Source: Jeotgalibacillus salarius (GTDB lineage: Bacteria > Bacillota > Bacilli > Bacillales > Jeotgalibacillaceae). Taken from it: a stretch of DNA of 64,000 nt. The position numbers and the translations under genes are program-made. Shown here in pieces: positions 51,805 to 62,000 of this stretch. The stretch covers positions 310,001 through 374,000 of the forward strand of contig NZ_SORX01000004.1 in the NCBI RefSeq assembly GCF_004405125.1, written 5' to 3'. The notes under the pieces were generated by a model that was not told where the DNA came from, searched no databases, and was given only the letters and a program-made list of their open reading frames with translations. Positions within the stretch are counted from its first letter, which is position 1. Every line of letters starts with the position of its first letter.

Positions 51805-53262
51805 TTATTCAGCCGGTAAAGCCCAAACTGACACGCTGCCTGCCTGAACTGGGAATGTTCCATAGCCCTCATCATCAATCACAACGGGCTCATCAATCGA
51901 GTTTGTGAAATCTGTCCACTCTTCTCCGGCACGATGTTCACCTACGAACATTCGCTTGTCGCCATCGTCTCCAACTGTTACGACAACCGCACAGCCTGAA
52001 CCTTCAATTTCTTCAACACCGCGTCGCACCCAGCCGACTGTAGCCGGGTGATCAAAATAATCATCCTGCTCACCGTATGCGCGATGGAAACGTGCAAAAA
52101 TCAATGGGTCAATGGCTTCCCGCTTATCTTCAATCGGATTCTCACCATCAATGCCGAAGTAGTCTCCATAGAATACACATGGATATCCGTCTGCACGAAG
52201 TAGTACAAGTGCATAGGCACTCTGCTTAAACCAATCCTGTACCCATGACTCAAGTGACTCACCAGGCTGGGAATCATGGTTATCAACAAATGTCACAGCA
52301 TTCATCGGATATTCGCCGACAAGTGTTCTTTCAAACAGAGTTGAAAGATCCGCATCACGGCCTTCTTCTGAAATGCGGTGAAGCTTGTAATGCAGCTGGA
52401 CATCGAACAAATCAAGCTGATAATCAGTTTCTTCAAGGAAGCTTCCGCATGCCTCAATGTCTTCGTTCCAGTACTCACCGACCATATAGAAGTTGCCGTC
52501 GCGGTGCTCCTTCACCTGTCTGATAAACTCATCAATAAATTCATGACTAATATGTTTAATTGCATCAAGGCGGTAGCCATCAGCATCCAGTGTATCTGAC
52601 ATCCATTTACCCCAATTGATCATCTCATCACGTACTTCAGGGTGATTGTAATCAATGTTTGCGAACATCAGGTAATCATAATTTCCAAACTCATCATCGA
52701 CCTGATCATTCCAGTCTTTTCCTTCGCCGACAATTTTGAAAAAGCCTGTCCGTTCTTCTCTGGCATCATAATCGGTACCGTTAAAATGATTGAAGTTCCA
52801 CTTAAAGTCAGAGTACTTGTCATCGCGGCCAGGAAATGTGAACTTAGTCCAGGCATCGATCTCAAACGGCTCAGAAATCTCTTCAAGACGATTTTCAGAA
52901 TCTACTTCAATCACCTCAAACGTTTCTGTTTCGTCAGCTCCGGCTTTGTGATTCATTACCACATCTACATATACCTGAATGTCATGATCATGACAGGACT
53001 GAATCGCTTCATGCAATTCATCTTTCGTACCGTACTTTGTTCTGACATCACCTTTTTGGTCAAACTCTCCAAGGTCGTACAGATCGTACACACCATATCC
53101 GTTATCATCAGGTGATTCACCCTTTGTTACCGGAGGAATCCAGACTGCATCAATTCCGCTTGCTTTTAATTCTGGTGCTGCATCTTTCAGTCTCTTCCAG
53201 TGATCCCCGTCTGCAGCTACGTGCCATTCAAAGAATTGAAGCATTGTGTGATTTCTTTCCAC
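51805..53262 (-). CDS. Cytoplasmic alpha-amylase (GH13)
   Basis: A 485-aa GH13 enzyme without a signal peptide, so it acts inside the cell on maltodextrins or glycogen-like glucans. The conserved regions are DVVMNHKAG, GYRLDAIKHI (nucleophile Asp), MVGEYWNED (acid/base Glu) and FVDNHDSQPG (third Asp). It is close to the liquefying-type amylases (AmyS-like) but intracellular. The GTG start lies seven bases after GAGGAGG on the minus strand. A secreted pullulanase at 56693 could supply the oligosaccharides. Confidence 0.95.
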   Translation of the reverse strand: MERNHTMLQFFEWHVAADGDHWKRLKDAAPELKASGIDAVWIPPVTKGESPDDNGYGVYDLYDLGEFDQKGDVRTKYGTKDELHEAIQSCHDHDIQVYVDVVMNHKAGADETETFEVIEVDSENRLEEISEPFEIDAWTKFTFPGRDDKYSDFKWNFNHFNGTDYDAREERTGFFKIVGEGKDWNDQVDDEFGNYDYLMFANIDYNHPEVRDEMINWGKWMSDTLDADGYRLDAIKHISHEFIDEFIRQVKEHRDGNFYMVGEYWNEDIEACGSFLEETDYQLDLFDVQLHYKLHRISEEGRDADLSTLFERTLVGEYPMNAVTFVDNHDSQPGESLESWVQDWFKQSAYALVLLRADGYPCVFYGDYFGIDGENPIEDKREAIDPLIFARFHRAYGEQDDYFDHPATVGWVRRGVEEIEGSGCAVVVTVGDDGDKRMFVGEHRAGEEWTDFTNSIDEPVVIDDEGYGTFPVQAGSVSVWALPAE

Positions 53263-53521
53263 GTGAATTCCTCCTCTAAATAAATATGGTATTTAAATAA
53301 TGCGGCATCTTTCCGTGTCGGGAGTCTCCGTTCCACACTTCAAGGTTTCGCTGGTTTGATTTTATAAAGGTAAAGCCGCAACTTAATAGAGTGATTATAG
53401 AGCAAAAAAGTGTATCAGACAATTTTGACTCGATTTTGTTTCGTTAACCGAAAAAATGTGTGGCACTATCTTTTTCTTCCTGTAAAATAATAGTTACATA
53501 TTTCACAAGGGAGTACACATC

Positions 53522-55240
53522 ATGTTAAAACGATTCTTTTCTTACTACAAACCACATAAAAAGCTGTTTGCCGCTGACTTCAGTTGTGCGGTGTTCGTTG
53601 GTCTTCTCGAGCTTGGTTTTCCGCTTGCTGTATCATGGTTTATCGATACGCTGCTGCCGGAGGGGAATTGGCAGGCAATCACCTGGGTCAGTTTTTTACT
53701 CCTTTTTCTCTATCTCACAAGTACCTCTCTTCAGTACGTTGTAAACTACTGGGGTCATAAACTAGGAATTAATATTGAGACTGATATGCGTCAGGAGCTG
53801 TTTGAACACGTGCAGCGACAGTCGTTTTCATTCTTTGATAATACGAAGACCGGCCATATTATGAGCAGGATCACAAACGACCTGTTTGATATCGGTGAAA
53901 TGGCGCATCACGGACCTGAGGATTTGTTTATTGCCATCATGACATTTATCGGGGCGTTCTGGATTATGCTGACGATTAATGTGAAGCTTGCGCTGATTGC
54001 GATTATCGTTGTACCGTTCCTGATCTGGCTCATTACCTATGCCAATATCAAAATGAATACAGCATGGAAAGCGATGTATGGCAATATTGCTGAAGTAAAT
54101 GCCCGTGTGGAAGACAGTGTCTCAGGTGCCCGCGTTGTTCAGTCATTTACAAATGAAAAGCATGAAATTAAACGTTTTACGACAGATAACCGCCATTACC
54201 GTCAGACGAAGGTCGGTGCCTATAAAGTGATGGCGTTCAGTTTGTCAGGTATGTATATCATGACGCGCCTGATTGTGCTTGTTGTCCTTGTATTCGGGGC
54301 ATATCTGAGCCTGAATAACGAGCTGACGTATGGAGAGCTTGTTGCATTTGTTTTATACATTAATGTTCTTTTTAAACCAATTGATAAAATCAGTGCGCTG
54401 CTTGAAATGTACCCAAAAGGAATGGCCGGTTTCAGACGTTTTACAGACTTGCTTGACCAGGCACCTGTCATCACAGACCGTCCGGATGCAAAAGTGGTTG
54501 ATCATTTAGAAGGGGAGATTGAATTTGACCATGTATCCTTCAGCTATGATGATCAAAAGGGTGTACTGAGTGACATTTCGCTTAAGCTGAATCGCGGGGA
54601 AACCGTTGCATTTGTAGGTCCGTCCGGCGCAGGGAAAACAACGATTTGCTCGCTGATCCCGAGGTTCTATGATGTAAAAGAAGGTGCCATCAAGATTGAT
54701 GGAATCGATATCCGGGATATGACGAAGGAGTCGCTCAGAAGTCAGATCGGGATTGTCCAGCAGGACGTTTTTCTTTTCACAGGAACGCTGCGTGAAAACA
54801 TTGCTTACGGAAAACTTGATGCGACAGAGGAAGAGGTCATGGAGGCTGCGAAAAAAGCGAACCTGCAGTCAGTCGTGGACGGGCTTCCGCTTGGTTACAA
54901 TACTCAGATCGGGGAGCGCGGATTAAAGCTTTCAGGTGGTCAGAAGCAGCGAATTGCGATTGCGAGAATGTTTTTGAAAGATCCTTCTATTTTAATTCTT
55001 GATGAGGCAACGTCAGCGCTTGATACAGAAACGGAAGCGATGATTCAGGGGGCCATTGAAGAGCTTGCGAAAGGACGTACAACGCTTGTCATTGCGCACA
55101 GACTAGCAACGATCAGAAAAGCAGACCGCGTTGTAGTCGTGACGGAAGAAGGGATCGCAGAAGACGGAACGCACGCCGAGCTGCTTGAAAAGGATGGGAT
55201 TTTTGCGAATCTGCATAGGGTTCAGTATGAGCAGGTGTGA
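53522..55240 (+). CDS. ABC exporter, fused permease-ATPase (YwjA/YfiB-like)
   Basis: A 572-aa half-transporter with six N-terminal helices and an NBD with Walker A GPSGAGKTT, signature LSGGQKQR, Walker B ILILDEATSALD and IAHRLATI. It is similar to Bacillus multidrug or lipid exporters such as YwjA. It probably works as a homodimer since no partner gene is adjacent. Substrate unknown. Stands alone; array B and a terminator follow. Confidence 0.93.
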   Translation: MLKRFFSYYKPHKKLFAADFSCAVFVGLLELGFPLAVSWFIDTLLPEGNWQAITWVSFLLLFLYLTSTSLQYVVNYWGHKLGINIETDMRQELFEHVQRQSFSFFDNTKTGHIMSRITNDLFDIGEMAHHGPEDLFIAIMTFIGAFWIMLTINVKLALIAIIVVPFLIWLITYANIKMNTAWKAMYGNIAEVNARVEDSVSGARVVQSFTNEKHEIKRFTTDNRHYRQTKVGAYKVMAFSLSGMYIMTRLIVLVVLVFGAYLSLNNELTYGELVAFVLYINVLFKPIDKISALLEMYPKGMAGFRRFTDLLDQAPVITDRPDAKVVDHLEGEIEFDHVSFSYDDQKGVLSDISLKLNRGETVAFVGPSGAGKTTICSLIPRFYDVKEGAIKIDGIDIRDMTKESLRSQIGIVQQDVFLFTGTLRENIAYGKLDATEEEVMEAAKKANLQSVVDGLPLGYNTQIGERGLKLSGGQKQRIAIARMFLKDPSILILDEATSALDTETEAMIQGAIEELAKGRTTLVIAHRLATIRKADRVVVVTEEGIAEDGTHAELLEKDGIFANLHRVQYEQV

Positions 55241-55254
55241 CCGGGGAGTGGTGG

Positions 55255-55379
55255 TTCGTAGAAAAGTTGAGGATGTTCTTAGAAACACTCGTGGTGTTCG
55301 GAGAAAAACATGCATGGTTCTTAGAAAATAATCAATCTTCGTAGAAAAAACAGGGTGGTTCTTAGAAAAGTGTAATAAG
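55255..55379 (+). repeat. 21-bp-period degenerate repeat array B
   Basis: Six units start at 55255, 55276, 55297, 55318, 55338 and 55359; steps are 21, 21, 21, 20 and 21 bp. Consensus TTCKTAGAAAA followed by variable sequence, often ending in RTGG. Located between the ABC gene stop and its terminator. The 20-bp step breaks any reading frame. Confidence 0.88.
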
Positions 55380-55419
55380 ACCTACGCCGCCGACCTTGGT
55401 CGTGCCACCCAACCCCATC

Positions 55420-55456
55420 AAAAAACCAGCTGTTGCCCGTGCAACAGCTGGTTTTT
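55420..55456. terminator. Bidirectional terminator between ABC exporter and ldh
   Basis: AAAAACCAGCTGTTGC and GCAACAGCTGGTTTTT form a perfect 16-bp stem with a CCGT loop. Confidence 0.95.
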
Positions 55457-55459
55457 CAC

Positions 55460-56483
<1,024 letters not shown>

Positions 56484-56521
56484 AGTATTTTTAGACAGGA
56501 TATTTCAGGGGGAATCTTTTG

Positions 56522-56655
56522 TCACGAATCTGGCAAACATTTACTTGAACTCACAAAAGTAGTGGTTAAACTCACAAACCCTATCACTGAACTCACGAAT
56601 AGCAACCGTGACCTCACAAATCTCCAGCTTGACCCCACAACCCTTCACATGAAAA
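56522..56655 (-). repeat. 21-bp-period degenerate repeat array C
   Basis: On the plus strand, units TCACAAA (or variants) start at 56531, 56551, 56572, 56593, 56614 and 56635, with steps of 20, 21, 21, 21 and 21 bp, each preceded by TGAAC-like bases. An extra TCACGAA is at 56522. Read on the minus strand the unit is GTTCA, nine bases, TTTGTGA. It lies 3' of the pullulanase terminator and upstream of the ldh promoter. Confidence 0.85.
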
Positions 56656-56683
56656 CCCCCTGATCCCACAGCGGGAATCAGGG
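56656..56683 (-). terminator. Terminator of the pullulanase gene
   Basis: CCCCTGATCCC and GGGAATCAGGGG pair with one bulged base around ACAGC; the minus-strand product ends in a T run (plus-strand GAAAA). Confidence 0.85.
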
Positions 56684-56692
56684 GCCTCGCAA

Positions 56693-59599
56693 TTATTTCA
56701 TTTTACCGTTTTTCAACAGCACCATACTGCTTAATCCATCTACCTCTACAGTCTTACCTTTTTCTACATCAAGCACTTCAGTACCTGCTTCTTCACCGTT
56801 CACAAGTACTTTCCAAGGTCCTTTACCTGGTAGTGTGACTGAAATAGCGTCTTTGTTGGCGTTATGAACGACAAACAGGTGACGATTCTTTTTCTCCTGT
56901 AGCGTATAAGCGATTGTATTGGCAGGGGAGTCAGCGAACGTTAGACGATCCTCAATCTCTTCTGCATTCGTTAATCTGAAAGCATCATAGTTCTGACGAA
57001 GATCAATTAAGCCTGCCATATATTGCACTTCATCGTTAAATGCAGCACGGCGTTCCCAGTCAAGCTGGTTCACGCTGTCGGGTGACTGATAGCTGTTATG
57101 GTCGCCACCTTTTGTGCGCATAAATTCCTGACCTGCATGTATAAATGAAATTCCCTGAGACGTCAGTACGATTGAGGAACCGAGCTTATGCATAGATTTC
57201 ATTTCATCAATTGTTGCATCAGGGTTTGTTTTCTCAAGCTTATCCCACAGTGTCAGATTATCATGAGCTTCAACGTATTGTACGACCTGATCAGGGTCAC
57301 GGTATGTCGCAAAGCTGTCGTCATAGGCAAGTCCGCCTGCTACACTTTGGCGCATGATCTCTTCCATACCCTGTTTACCATTGATAAAGCCCGGGTCAGT
57401 ATCTTCCCACACGCTTCCTTTTGCGCCATCACGCATTGTGTCATTAAAATGTGCAACGCGGTCCATGTCTTCAGCATTCTTCTGATTTGCTTTCAGTTCA
57501 GCATCAAGCGGGGTATTCAGATCCCATCCTTCTCCAAGCACAATGATTGAAGGGTCGATTTCATCAAGAGCCCCGCGGACTTCATTCATTGTGTCCGTGT
57601 CATGAATGCCCATTAAGTCAAAGCGAAAGCCATCCATTTCATATTCTTCAGCCCAGTATGAAACGGAGTCCACGATAAATTTCTGCATCATTTTACGCTC
57701 AGAAGCTGTATCATTTCCGACACCGGTACCGTTAGCAAGTGAACCATCCTCGTTGTAGCGGAAGTAATAGCCTGGTACAAGCTGATGGAAATTCGATTCA
57801 TTCACAGCATACATATGGTTATAGACAACGTCCATAATCACACCAAGGTCCTCGTCATGCAGCGTCTGAATCATTTCCTTCAGTTCAGTCACTCTAACTT
57901 CAGGATCATATGGGTCAGTTGAGTATGAACCTTCCGGCGTATTATAGTTTTTCGGGTCATATCCCCAGTTGAACTGAGGCGTATCCAGGTTTGTTTCATC
58001 TACTGTACGGTAATCATAGATTGGCAGGAACTGAACGTGTGAGACACCAAGGTTCAAAATGTGGTCCAGTCCGGTTGCATAGCCTCCAGGACCAGTCGTT
58101 CCTTTTTCAGTTACACCAAGGTATTTCCCTTTGTTGTCAATCCCGCTCTCAGGCTGGATTGACAGATCTCTTACATGCAGTTCATAGATTGTTGCATCTT
58201 CAGGGTTTTCTCCTTTAGAAAACGTCTCCCAGTCTTCAGGGTTTGTACGGTCAAGGTTCAGAACAGCACCTTTATTTCCATTTACTGAAGTAGATCGTAC
58301 ATAAGGATCAACCGCTTCACGCCACTCATCACCAATCTTTACTTTATACGTGTAAAGCTGGTTGTGAAGGTCGCCTTCTACTGACGCTGTCCACGTTCCT
58401 TTTTCACCAGCATCCATGACAATTTCTTCACCTTCAGCGGCATCCCACGAGTCATAAAGAACAAGTCGTGCTTCGCTTGCAGTCGGTGCCCAGAGGCGGA
58501 AATCAGTTTGTTCCTCTGTATACGTGTTACCTAAATCATCACCATCATAAAAGTACATTTCATCGAATGATTCTGAACGGACTACTTTACCGATCTGAAC
58601 AGTCGCATCACCGAAAAAGTCTGTTTCGATGGTATAAGTTTGTGTAAGATCAATCTCTTCAACCGTTTCGATTGTCACTTTGTTCGTCACAGGATCTGTG
58701 CCGTCAAAAGGACGGATATCTGCAATTGTCAGTCCATTTAACGTAATGCCTGGATCCTCAGACGCCGTATCGATCGGCAGGTTCGTCGTTAACGTGATTT
58801 CATTTACTTCATCAATCGTAGCGCTCACAATACGGGGCGTTGAATCGATATATTTCGAATCATAATAAATGCCATTATCGCTTTGTACAATCCAGACTTC
58901 AGCAGTACCGTCTTCATTGATTTTTGTAATGTAGCGGTCGCCAAACTCCTGATCAGCCCAGGCATTTTCACCTTCCGTTTTCTTGACGATAAAGCCGACT
59001 TTATTAAATAGCTCATCGCTTGAAACGGTAAAATTCGCAGTTAAGCCAAAATCATCTTCATCTGTAAACTGGACTTCCTGACCATCACTATTTTCAGGCC
59101 AGGCCCATAAGTTCCAGCCCTCATAGTTTCCGTCAAATCGGTAGTAATGCAGCGTTACATCTACTTCGTTGAATTCAGGGAATTCACGGTATTCACCGTC
59201 CGGCGGGGAAGTGTAGACTGTGTCATCACCCGATTTAATCCAGACTTCAGCAACACCTGCTTCAGTCTCAGCCCAGCGGTCACCACCGTCTTTTTCCCAA
59301 GTATCAGTTCTTACAATAAAGCCGATTCGATTATGTGAACCTTCAAGATCAACGGTCGCGATCTTTCCAAAATCATCTTCACCTGTAAATTCGTGGACTG
59401 CACCATCTCCGCCTTCAGGCCAGACCCACAGATTCCAGTCCTGAGTGGAGTCAGGCGCTTCCTCATAATGAACAATCAGTGTTGAATATGTATTGCTTTC
59501 TGCCTGTGCAGTGTTTGGGGCAAACGGTTGCACAACTGGCAATAAAGATATGACTAATAAAAATGCTAACCATCCTGCAAGAAACTTTTTGCGATTCAC
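56693..59599 (-). CDS. pulA: Secreted type I pullulanase with two CBM41-like domains
   Basis: A 968-aa enzyme that splits alpha-1,6 bonds of pullulan and starch. Signal peptide at residues 1-33 (hydrophobic core and AQA cleavage motif). Two starch-binding PUD/CBM41 domains follow (WNLWVWPEGGDG about 55-140, WNLWAWPENSDG about 150-245), then a linker domain, a CBM48-type domain (LWAPTASEARLVLYD) and the GH13 catalytic part: NWGYDPKNYNTPEGSYS (type I signature), DVVYNHMY, GFRFDLMG (nucleophile), LGEGWDL (acid/base) and EAHDNLTLWDK. GTG start seven bases after AGGAGG. No LPXTG anchor is seen, so it is released or held by its binding domains. Confidence 0.96.
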   Translation of the reverse strand: MNRKKFLAGWLAFLLVISLLPVVQPFAPNTAQAESNTYSTLIVHYEEAPDSTQDWNLWVWPEGGDGAVHEFTGEDDFGKIATVDLEGSHNRIGFIVRTDTWEKDGGDRWAETEAGVAEVWIKSGDDTVYTSPPDGEYREFPEFNEVDVTLHYYRFDGNYEGWNLWAWPENSDGQEVQFTDEDDFGLTANFTVSSDELFNKVGFIVKKTEGENAWADQEFGDRYITKINEDGTAEVWIVQSDNGIYYDSKYIDSTPRIVSATIDEVNEITLTTNLPIDTASEDPGITLNGLTIADIRPFDGTDPVTNKVTIETVEEIDLTQTYTIETDFFGDATVQIGKVVRSESFDEMYFYDGDDLGNTYTEEQTDFRLWAPTASEARLVLYDSWDAAEGEEIVMDAGEKGTWTASVEGDLHNQLYTYKVKIGDEWREAVDPYVRSTSVNGNKGAVLNLDRTNPEDWETFSKGENPEDATIYELHVRDLSIQPESGIDNKGKYLGVTEKGTTGPGGYATGLDHILNLGVSHVQFLPIYDYRTVDETNLDTPQFNWGYDPKNYNTPEGSYSTDPYDPEVRVTELKEMIQTLHDEDLGVIMDVVYNHMYAVNESNFHQLVPGYYFRYNEDGSLANGTGVGNDTASERKMMQKFIVDSVSYWAEEYEMDGFRFDLMGIHDTDTMNEVRGALDEIDPSIIVLGEGWDLNTPLDAELKANQKNAEDMDRVAHFNDTMRDGAKGSVWEDTDPGFINGKQGMEEIMRQSVAGGLAYDDSFATYRDPDQVVQYVEAHDNLTLWDKLEKTNPDATIDEMKSMHKLGSSIVLTSQGISFIHAGQEFMRTKGGDHNSYQSPDSVNQLDWERRAAFNDEVQYMAGLIDLRQNYDAFRLTNAEEIEDRLTFADSPANTIAYTLQEKKNRHLFVVHNANKDAISVTLPGKGPWKVLVNGEEAGTEVLDVEKGKTVEVDGLSSMVLLKNGKMK

Positions 59600-59655
59600 T
59601 TACATTCCTCCTAATGTTTGGTATGGTTAGGATTATAAGGTGATAATAGTCTGAT

Positions 59656-59669
59656 TGAAAGCGTTTGCA
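59656..59669. promoter_or_regulatory. cre site of the pullulanase promoter
   Basis: TGAAAGCGTTTGCA is a very good match to the cre consensus TGWAANCGNTNWCA with one deviation. On the minus strand it overlaps the -35 region of a promoter with TATAAT at about 59633-59638, so CcpA should repress pulA in glucose. It also lies 100 bp upstream of the plus-strand gene at 59770. Confidence 0.85.
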
Positions 59670-59769
59670 CAAAAGTTGCACAAAACGAATCCATTGCACT
59701 AGTGACAAAATTGTGACTATTTGTTCTAAATTGACTGAAAACGGGAACATTTACATAGGGGGAAATTGC

Positions 59770-59973
59770 ATGAAGTGGATTGGTTATTTTATTGTCGGGT
59801 TAATTATTGCTACTGGACTGGTTATGAGTGTCGGACCTTATGTAGGCGGCGTCATTGCATTTGCATTTTTATATGCAAACCAAATGATAAAGCCACAGGA
59901 GAACAAGAAGCAAAGGGACCGTGTGGCTGAAGCGTACCAGAAATACTTAGATGAAAAAGAAACCGGATCTTAA
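59770..59973 (+). CDS. Small membrane protein of unknown function
   Basis: A 67-aa protein starting at the ATG after AGGGGGA. Residues 2-40 are hydrophobic (two short helices, WIGYFIVGLIIATGLVMS and GGVIAFAFLYANQM), followed by a charged tail (KPQENKKQRDRVAEAYQKYL). No homologue is recognised. It is divergent from pullulanase. A weak hairpin (TGATCA and TTGATCA) follows the stop. Confidence 0.65.
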   Translation: MKWIGYFIVGLIIATGLVMSVGPYVGGVIAFAFLYANQMIKPQENKKQRDRVAEAYQKYLDEKETGS

Positions 59974-60026
59974 AGGTGATCAGATTATTTGATCATTGAT
60001 ATTTAGTTCGCACTCATTAAACATGG

Positions 60027-60208
60027 TGAAGGAAAATACGTAGAAATGAAGGAATCTTATTTCGTCATAATAGAATTCAAACATTTGCTGAAGGAAATAA
60101 TACCTGTCAAAAACAAAGTATGGAATAAATTTAGTCATTGAAGGAATCATTTCCAAAAATGAAGGATAAATTTTAAGCCGGAAGGAAATGTTGCCTCCAA
60201 TGAAGGAA
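60027..60208 (-). repeat. 21-bp-period degenerate repeat array D
   Basis: Units TGAAGGAA (or variants) at 60027, 60047, 60068 (loose), 60089, 60118 (loose), 60139, 60160, 60180 and 60201. Most steps are 20 or 21 bp; one is 29. On the minus strand the core is TTCCTTCA. It fills the space between the 67-aa gene and the 3' end of the lysR gene. A minus-strand open frame through it exists only because the core lacks stops in one frame. Confidence 0.82.
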
Positions 60209-60247
60209 ATCCAGTACATGAGGTCATTCGAACCGGGTCAACAAAAC

Positions 60248-61132
60248 CTACCACCCTTCATGAAGCCCCTGCACCGTTTTGATAAACTCCTTCGTCGCAT
60301 AAGGCATATAGCGATTTTTAGCTGAAATCATGCCAAGCACCCATGGAAAAGGTTTAGATAAATTCACCATCCTGACATCAGGAACCGCTACACGTTTGCC
60401 GATCTGCTCAGGCATAAGGGTAACCCCGAGGTTCTTTGAGACCATTCCCACAATGAAATCCCACTGTGAACTTTCATATGCAATTTGCGGCGTAAAACCT
60501 TCTTCAATACACACTTCAATCGTACGGCTGTTTAACGTAAACTCCCTGCTTAACAGTAAAAACGGGTCCTGTTTCAACTCAATCAGATCAATCATATCCC
60601 TGTTTGCCAATGGATGTGACTTATGTACAAGCAGTTTGATTTCCTGGTGGACAAATTCAATGACGTTGAATTTATTTTCATCTACCGGAAGCAGCACAAA
60701 GCCAAGATCCACTTCGCCTTCAAGCACTTTTTCTTCAACCCGCTGCGCACCAACCTCAGTCAGTGAAATCGTTACATCAGGAAATTGCTCCTGGAATGCT
60801 GCAATGATACGTGGGAAAAATAATGTGCTGATCACAGGCGGGAGGCCAATTGTAATCCGTCCTTTTTTGACGTTCATCGTGTCATAAAGAGAAATCGATA
60901 AGTCCTCAATACTATTCACTACTTTCTGTGCCTGCATTAAGACGATTTCTCCGGCATCAGTTAATGAAATTCTCTTTGCTGAGCGATCAATCAATGTAAC
61001 CTCTAATTCTTCCTCCAGATTTTTCACCATCTTACTCAGTGTTGGCTGGGTGACATGAAGTGTCTGAGCAGCTTTTGTATAGCTTCTTTGCCTTGCCACT
61101 TCGATAAAATATTGTAGCTGTCGAATATCCAT
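60248..61132 (-). CDS. LysR-family transcriptional regulator
   Basis: A 294-aa LTTR. N-terminal winged helix MDIRQLQYFIEVARQRSYTKAAQTLHVTQPTLSKMVKNLE, then the effector-binding domain (GRITIGLPPVISTLFFP onward), similar to Bacillus CzcR/CidR-like proteins. It is divergent from scoA, so it may control that operon and itself; a possible LysR box lies just upstream. Effector unknown, perhaps a short-chain acid or CoA-linked metabolite. Confidence 0.94.
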   Translation of the reverse strand: MDIRQLQYFIEVARQRSYTKAAQTLHVTQPTLSKMVKNLEEELEVTLIDRSAKRISLTDAGEIVLMQAQKVVNSIEDLSISLYDTMNVKKGRITIGLPPVISTLFFPRIIAAFQEQFPDVTISLTEVGAQRVEEKVLEGEVDLGFVLLPVDENKFNVIEFVHQEIKLLVHKSHPLANRDMIDLIELKQDPFLLLSREFTLNSRTIEVCIEEGFTPQIAYESSQWDFIVGMVSKNLGVTLMPEQIGKRVAVPDVRMVNLSKPFPWVLGMISAKNRYMPYATKEFIKTVQGLHEGW

Positions 61133-61144
61133 TTTTAATCTCCT

Positions 61145-61165
61145 ATAACTTTTATCTATGGTTAT
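61145..61165. promoter_or_regulatory. Possible LysR box between lysR and scoA
   Basis: ATAAC, 11 bp, GTTAT is an inverted repeat with the T-N11-A form typical of LysR-type sites. It lies 13 bp upstream of the lysR start and about 135 bp upstream of scoA. Confidence 0.5.
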
Positions 61166-61271
61166 TATAATTATTATTCATTTTACCTATTAAAGAGATC
61201 AAGGTAAACTGAAAAACGTAAAACAGTCATAATTTTGCCACAATTTATGTGGCTTTATTTTTCGGAATAAA

Positions 61272-61285
61272 AGTAAGCGTTTACA
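61272..61285 (+). promoter_or_regulatory. cre-like site before scoA
   Basis: AGTAAGCGTTTACA contains the 12-bp palindrome GTAAGCGTTTAC and differs from a perfect cre at the first base only. It sits directly before the ribosome site of scoA, a position for CcpA road-block repression. Confidence 0.78.
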
Positions 61286-61301
61286 AAAAGGAGTGGGAGT
61301 G

Positions 61302-61988
61302 TTGAAGGCAATCTATCAAAATTTTGAGGAAGCAGTGAAAGGTGTTCAGGATGGTGCTGTCATAATGGTTGGCGGTTTCGGTCTTGTCGGGATTCCTGAA
61401 AATTTAATACTGGCACTTGAACAATCAGGTGTGAAAGATTTGACAGTCATTTCAAATAATTGTGGTGTAGATGACTGGGGACTCGGGAGATTATTAAAAA
61501 ATAAGCAAATTAAAAAGATGGTTGGTTCTTATGTCGGTGAGAATAAAGAGTTTGAAAGACAGGTATTGGCTGGAGAGCTGGAAGTTGAACTCACACCGCA
61601 GGGTACACTGGCTGAAAAAATCCGTGCAGGTGGAGCGGGAATTCCCGCATTCTTTACACCGGCTGGCGTCGGGACACCGATTGCTGAAGGGAAGGAAGTT
61701 CGCACATTTAACGGAAAAGAGTATGTGCTTGAAGAGGCGCTGACGGCTGATTTCAGCTTTATCAGAGCGCTGAAAGGTGATCGGGCAGGGAACCTCATTT
61801 ACAACAAAACGGCTCGTAATTTCAACCCGATGATTGCTGCAGCCGGTCGTATCACGGTGGCTGAAGTGGAAGAGGTTGTGGAGATTGGTGACATTGACCC
61901 GGACACAGTTCATACACCAGGTATTTATGTGCAGGGAGTCATTCAGGGCAAACAGGAAAAGCGCATTGAACGAGTAACGACGAGATAA
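61302..61988 (+). CDS. scoA: Succinyl-CoA:3-ketoacid CoA-transferase subunit A
   Basis: A 228-aa CoA-transferase alpha subunit. It has [17 protein letters not shown], the oxyanion-region [15 protein letters not shown], and [16 protein letters not shown]. With ScoB it transfers CoA from succinyl-CoA to acetoacetate, allowing use of ketone bodies. TTG at 61302 gives the usual [12 protein letters not shown] start and is eight bases after AGGAG; GTGs at 61293 and 61299 are alternatives. Co-transcribed with scoB and a GntP-type permease. Confidence 0.95.
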   Translation: MKAIYQNFEEAVKGVQDGAVIMVGGFGLVGIPENLILALEQSGVKDLTVISNNCGVDDWGLGRLLKNKQIKKMVGSYVGENKEFERQVLAGELEVELTPQGTLAEKIRAGGAGIPAFFTPAGVGTPIAEGKEVRTFNGKEYVLEEALTADFSFIRALKGDRAGNLIYNKTARNFNPMIAAAGRITVAEVEEVVEIGDIDPDTVHTPGIYVQGVIQGKQEKRIERVTTR

Positions 61989-62000
61989 GGAGGGATCTAC

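Noticed and set aside
52642-53115. 157-codon plus-strand ORF inside the amylase gene
   Set aside because: Antisense shadow of conserved GH13 motifs; no ribosome site.
55103-55315. Minus-strand ORF with repeated VFLRT-like heptads in array B
   Set aside because: The heptads are the translation of the 21-bp DNA repeat; the frame runs antisense into the ABC gene and has no convincing start.
59980-60219. 79-codon minus-strand ORF across array D
   Set aside because: It is a by-product of a stop-free repeat core; there is no ribosome site and unit lengths vary.
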